From positions 1-44,665 of the forward strand of contig JAURFH010000003.1 of NCBI GenBank assembly GCA_030834415.1: a stretch of 44,665 nucleotides of DNA, in the 5' to 3' direction. Below, piece after piece: positions 41,468 to 44,665 of this stretch. How positions within the stretch are numbered: position 1 is the stretch's first letter; each line of letters starts with the position of its first letter. The DNA is from Verrucomicrobiota bacterium. Its GTDB lineage: Bacteria > Verrucomicrobiota > Verrucomicrobiia > Limisphaerales > JAEYXS01. A model generated the notes under the pieces. That model did not search any database. It saw only the letters and a program-made list of their open reading frames with translations, and had not been told where the DNA came from. Both the position numbers and the translations under genes were made by a program.

Positions 41468-43831
41468 CTATTCCCCGCCTTCCTTGACCGTAGCCGGACT
41501 GGCCGCAAGCGACGGATTTCGCATCTTACCCAGCAGACGCTGCGCCTCGGCCAACAGGAAATCCGTTTCCGTAAACGGCTCGTAACTGATGTCCTGCCAG
41601 CGGACTTCTCCAGCACCATCGATGAGGAAGGTGCCGTGCAAAGGTTGCGCTTCAAAATCATCGTACGCCCGGTAGGCCTTGAACACCTGCAACGACTTGT
41701 CCGAGAGCAAGGGAAAGGGGAACCCGCCGTTAGTAGAGGCTTTCTTAGCCGTCTCCTTCAGGCCATCCACCGAATCCGTGCTGATGGCCACCAATGAGAT
41801 GCCATGCCGGGCAAACTCTTCGGTCATGGGCGCGAAGGCCACAAGCTGTTCGATGCAATGCGGACAGCCATGTCCCAGATAGAATATGACAATCACCGGC
41901 TTGCCTTTGTAGTGCCGCAACGCCTGCTGCCGGTTCTCGGCATCCGGGAGAGACCATGCTGGGGCCGATGTCGGTTCCCATCGGAATGGCCCGAGTGAAG
42001 CCAGACTTGGACGCTTTCCAAAATCAGCCGGTCGTTTCAGGTCCGGCCGCCAGTCCGTCCCCAGTTTCAAATCTGCCGCCACGGGCTTCAAACGTTGAAA
42101 TACCGGTGCGGTAAGATCGATTTCGGCTCCAAGCTCACGCAGTCGAAAAAACGCGTCGTAGGCTTCTTTCCACTGGCCGTTCCGGTGGGCGATATCCACG
42201 TAATGCGCCAAAGGCTGCACCTGATTGGTCGCTCCCTTCACGGCTTCCAGCGCCAGTTGTTCCGCCTTCTTGGTGTCGCCCAGCAGCCATTCGATCTGGG
42301 ACAGGCGTTCCTTTGGTAAATCTTTTGCCCGGGCGAAAGCCTCGCGAGCCCCTTTGGCATCACCGGCTTTCAAGGCCACCCACCCCTGCAACTCCGCGAT
42401 GGCATTGTCCACGGCGACAATCCGGCTGTCCGCCTTAGGAGCGGCCTTGGCCTTTTGCTTGCCGGCGTCACCCGCTTTTTTCTCCTCTTCCGCGGACGAT
42501 TCGTCCTCCGTTTTCTTGATATCTTTCTTGGCGCTCTTTTTGACCTCGTCTTCGATCTGCGGCTTGAGCCGTTCCAACGCTGCGAGCCGAGCCTTGCCAG
42601 CGGCGATATCATCCAGATTGAACTCCGCTGTGCCCAGTCCGCGCAGACGGCGCACCTCCTGGTCTTTATTATCCAAGGGTTCGAGATAAGTGGTCTGACC
42701 CAAGGAGGCCAGTTCCTTCCACATCTCGTAGCGGACCAGAGTTTCTATCAGCCGCTGGTGGCCGTAATTCGCGCTGCCTTTGCTCAGGGTGTTGTATTTC
42801 GGGTGACGCGGCAGCTCGATCATGTTCTTTGCCAGATCCACGGCCCGGTCCGCAGCGCCGATGAAATTGAGATTGCGGATGAGCCACTCGTTGTTGTGCG
42901 CGAAGTTATGGATCTGATCCGGCATCACGCGGTTTTTCATCATGTAAGCGTGATCCGTCCGTGCGCTGGCCTCCTGCTGCCAGGCCGCATCCGAATAACG
43001 GTGCAGCTTGGAATAGGTGTGACCGCTCATGTGCCACATATGCGCGGTATCCGGCTCCGTGAAGCCGTTGCGCGCCGCAGAGTTCAAGGCATTGGTCGCC
43101 GTCTTGGCGTCATCCCACAAGTGGATGCGGTAGTGGTGCACCGGGTGCAAAGGCTCGGCGGCCAACACAGTGTTGAGCATCTTCTCCACCTTCTGTTTGT
43201 CGCCCATGGGCACACCCTTGCTGTTATTCTCCCAATACTGCAGGGCGCAGAAGGCTTTCGCCTCGATGTCATCCGGCCATTGTGCGACCAGCTTCTCCAG
43301 CGCAGCCTGATAATCTTTCCGGCGCTGCTTGTCATCGCGCTTGTCTTCCTTGCGGTATTCGGCCAGCGCTCCGATCCACTGGCGCTCGCGCTCGCTGACC
43401 AACGGCATAAGAAAAACGGCCTTATCGATGAAGCCACGAGCCCGCTTGGCATTGTTCACATTGGCCATCGCCATACCCCAGTATGCCGTGGCGCAATCTG
43501 GATCCAGCAGCGCTGCCTGCCGGAAAGAACGCTCGGCTTCGAAATACCAAAAGCCGTGCAGTTGCCCGATACCCTGATCAAAAAACTTCTGGGCCTTCGC
43601 AGACTTGGTGGTGATGGGAAAATGGACCCTTCCTGTCTGGCCCATCAAAAATGCCTTCTGCCGTGGTCCCTCGTTGAAGGCATCACCGTGCATGGAGTGA
43701 CCTGCCAGCGGCCCGCTCTCCTCCTCGGCGGCAAATGATGCCACAAGCGGCAGGCACAATACCATGCCGGCCAAAATCACCCGACGACAGAACTTCCCGT
43801 CAAACGCTGAAAAAGGCATATCGCTCATCAT
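41468..43831 (-). CDS. TPR-repeat protein fused to a C-terminal thioredoxin-like domain
   Basis: A 787-residue exported protein (signal 'RRVILAGMVLCLPLVASFAAEEE'). The N-terminal two-thirds are helical TPR-type repeats: 'FFDQGIGQLHGFWYFEAERSFRQAALLDPDCATAYWGMAMA' is a canonical TPR pair, and later repeats include 'AWQQEASARTDHAYM' and 'LAALERLKPQIE'. A lysine/glutamate-rich linker ('KKSAKKDIKKTEDESSAEEEKK') separates these from further repeats. Residues about 610-770 are an AhpC/TlpA-type redoxin with C656-x2-C659 in 'FYLGHGCPHCIEQLVAFAP' and 'HGTFLIDGAGEVRW'. This suggests a periplasmic thiol oxidoreductase on a protein-interaction scaffold. His-rich stretches such as 'HMWHMSGHTYSKLH' may bind metal. 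It is convergent with the SET gene, 7 bases apart. Confidence 0.9.
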   Translation of the reverse strand: MMSDMPFSAFDGKFCRRVILAGMVLCLPLVASFAAEEESGPLAGHSMHGDAFNEGPRQKAFLMGQTGRVHFPITTKSAKAQKFFDQGIGQLHGFWYFEAERSFRQAALLDPDCATAYWGMAMANVNNAKRARGFIDKAVFLMPLVSERERQWIGALAEYRKEDKRDDKQRRKDYQAALEKLVAQWPDDIEAKAFCALQYWENNSKGVPMGDKQKVEKMLNTVLAAEPLHPVHHYRIHLWDDAKTATNALNSAARNGFTEPDTAHMWHMSGHTYSKLHRYSDAAWQQEASARTDHAYMMKNRVMPDQIHNFAHNNEWLIRNLNFIGAADRAVDLAKNMIELPRHPKYNTLSKGSANYGHQRLIETLVRYEMWKELASLGQTTYLEPLDNKDQEVRRLRGLGTAEFNLDDIAAGKARLAALERLKPQIEDEVKKSAKKDIKKTEDESSAEEEKKAGDAGKQKAKAAPKADSRIVAVDNAIAELQGWVALKAGDAKGAREAFARAKDLPKERLSQIEWLLGDTKKAEQLALEAVKGATNQVQPLAHYVDIAHRNGQWKEAYDAFFRLRELGAEIDLTAPVFQRLKPVAADLKLGTDWRPDLKRPADFGKRPSLASLGPFRWEPTSAPAWSLPDAENRQQALRHYKGKPVIVIFYLGHGCPHCIEQLVAFAPMTEEFARHGISLVAISTDSVDGLKETAKKASTNGGFPFPLLSDKSLQVFKAYRAYDDFEAQPLHGTFLIDGAGEVRWQDISYEPFTETDFLLAEAQRLLGKMRNPSLAASPATVKEGGE

Positions 43832-43979
43832 CCTCCACTTTATCCGCGCAGCAAGCTTGAATCTCCTCCATTCCTGTCTCTACATGAAACACCGGCGGCA
43901 CCGCACTCGCCCTCCTTCTTCTTGGTCTGCATTTGTGATTTCCCTCCTTTCTTTCTGTTTCCTCCAAATTTCAAAACAC

Positions 43980-44663
43980 CTAGCGCGCGGTAGATGTCGG
44001 CCTGGTCGTCGGGGCCAGATTCCGCATCCAGTACCCGCCGCGCGATTGGTAGCTCTTAAACCCTTTTTCACCCAATGTTTCTTGCAGTGTTTTTTCCGCC
44101 AACGTCCTCATCTCGGTCAGTGCCTGTTGCCGGTGTTCGGAGGTGAGGTTTTGATCGTTCCGTACCTGGGTTGCCTGTTTTTCGATGGCTTCCTTCATGT
44201 CATAGACCTTGCCCGCAGTTTCCTTAGGAAGCCCGGAGCGCTGGGCCAGGCGGTAAAGCTCCTGATACTGGTAATCCTTGGCCCGGGTGTATTCCTTGTA
44301 ACGGTCTTCGCCCAGCAGTTTCTTATATTCCTCATCCTTAAGCTTGTTCGCATCGGCCCATCGCTTCTGCTCCACGGGATCATCCGGGTCCGGGCCGCCA
44401 TAGCGGTAACGCCCGATGGTGTCGGCGAACTGGTCTTCCACCTTGAAGAGCGTGCGAAATTCCTGCTCCGAGGGTTCAAAAGCCTGCAAGCTCCACTTCA
44501 TCTGCTGGGCGACCTGTGAATTGCGCAACTTGTATTCTTCCATCTCCTGCGGCGTCAGTAACTTCGCCAGTTCCGCCTCGCGCTGCTTGTTGATGGCCTC
44601 CATCTCAGCCATGCGTTCTTCCCCATAGTACTCTTTGTATTTCTGATACATGGCCTGTTCCAT
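43980..44663 (-). CDS. Charged helical protein, probably truncated by the window edge
   Basis: At least 227 residues in an open frame that reaches the window end, so the true start is probably beyond it. The sequence is almost entirely helical and rich in Lys, Glu, Gln and Tyr: 'MAEMEAINKQREAELAKLLTPQEMEEYKLRNS', 'FKVEDQFADTIGRYRYGG', 'YKKLLGEDRYKEYTRAKDYQYQELYRLAQRSGLP' and 'LTEMRTLAEKTLQETLGEKGFKSYQSRGGYWM'. The repeated 'L(L)GEDRYKEY' and 'LGEKGFKSYQS' units and 'LTPQEMEEY' resemble Spy/CpxP-like or DUF-type periplasmic helical proteins of Verrucomicrobiota, but this is only an impression. No catalytic motif is seen. It lies about 150 bases upstream of the TPR-redoxin gene in the same direction. 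Confidence 0.7.
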   Translation of the reverse strand: MEQAMYQKYKEYYGEERMAEMEAINKQREAELAKLLTPQEMEEYKLRNSQVAQQMKWSLQAFEPSEQEFRTLFKVEDQFADTIGRYRYGGPDPDDPVEQKRWADANKLKDEEYKKLLGEDRYKEYTRAKDYQYQELYRLAQRSGLPKETAGKVYDMKEAIEKQATQVRNDQNLTSEHRQQALTEMRTLAEKTLQETLGEKGFKSYQSRGGYWMRNLAPTTRPTSTAR

Positions 44664-44665
44664 AT

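Noticed and set aside
42455-43738. A 427-residue plus-strand frame opposite the TPR-redoxin gene
   Set aside because: It lies wholly antisense to a gene with clear TPR and CPHC motifs and shows no coherent family features.
1-44665. CRISPR arrays, insertion sequences, tRNA or rRNA genes
   Set aside because: No regularly spaced repeats, transposase motifs with terminal repeats, or RNA gene signatures were seen in any intergenic stretch.

Overview
The window looks like chromosomal DNA of a Verrucomicrobiota bacterium (Pedosphaera/Limisphaerales-like), although a Planctomycete relative cannot be excluded from sequence reading alone. The reasons are two complete sets of 'planctomycete cytochrome C/PSD1' plus DUF1501 genes, a Tat-exported PhoD-like phosphatase, many exported proteins, weak or absent Shine-Dalgarno sites at many starts, and the mix of housekeeping genes (lysC tail, ileS, trmB, ald). 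I see no phage, IS element, CRISPR array, rRNA or tRNA. All main genes appear intact, and no gene-free stretch exceeds 300 bases; the longest is about 240 bases, before the beta-CASP nuclease.

Layout. 1-3.6 kb (+): the end of aspartate kinase with a good terminator, two tandem exported paralogs, and a beta-CASP metallo-hydrolase. 3.7-10.8 kb (+): a metal-efflux locus with a small exported protein, a TolC/CzcC-like outer-membrane factor and a CzcA-type RND pump, followed closely by a membrane LTA-synthase/MdoB-like alkaline-phosphatase-fold transferase. No membrane-fusion (CzcB) gene is present. 10.8-26.7 kb (-): nine genes on one strand. In transcription order they are a FadR/GntR regulator, PSD1-cytochrome A, DUF1501 A, PSD1-cytochrome B, an orphan PotD-like binding protein, DUF1501 B, an esterase, a PhoD-like phosphatase and a CxxCH protein. 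Several junctions overlap by ATGA or a few bases. A near-perfect palindrome sits on the regulator's start and predicted -10. 26.8-30 kb: a cupin gene with a stand-alone IF2-N-like domain protein (+), a solitary GcvH-like protein (-), a cysteine desulfurase and a single-domain response regulator (+). 30.1-36.5 kb: ileS and a small four-helix membrane protein (+), FIST and trmB overlapping by ATGA (-), and alanine dehydrogenase (+). 36.5-44.7 kb: an exported protein of unknown function, an ArsR repressor divergent from a COG0523 metallochaperone GTPase, a short CorA-type transporter, an AXE1-type esterase, a bacterial SET-domain protein, a TPR-thioredoxin fusion, and a partial charged helical protein.

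How the genes work together. The best candidate for an undescribed system is the 16-kb minus-strand array. Nearly all its products carry Sec or Tat signals, so it reads as one regulated envelope or periplasmic programme that combines heme proteins, sulfatase-fold DUF1501 proteins, hydrolases and a polyamine- or small-cation-type binding protein that has no transporter of its own. Its substrate cannot be read from the sequence. The metal-efflux locus, the ArsR/COG0523 divergon and the CorA-like gene point to a separate metal-homeostasis theme.
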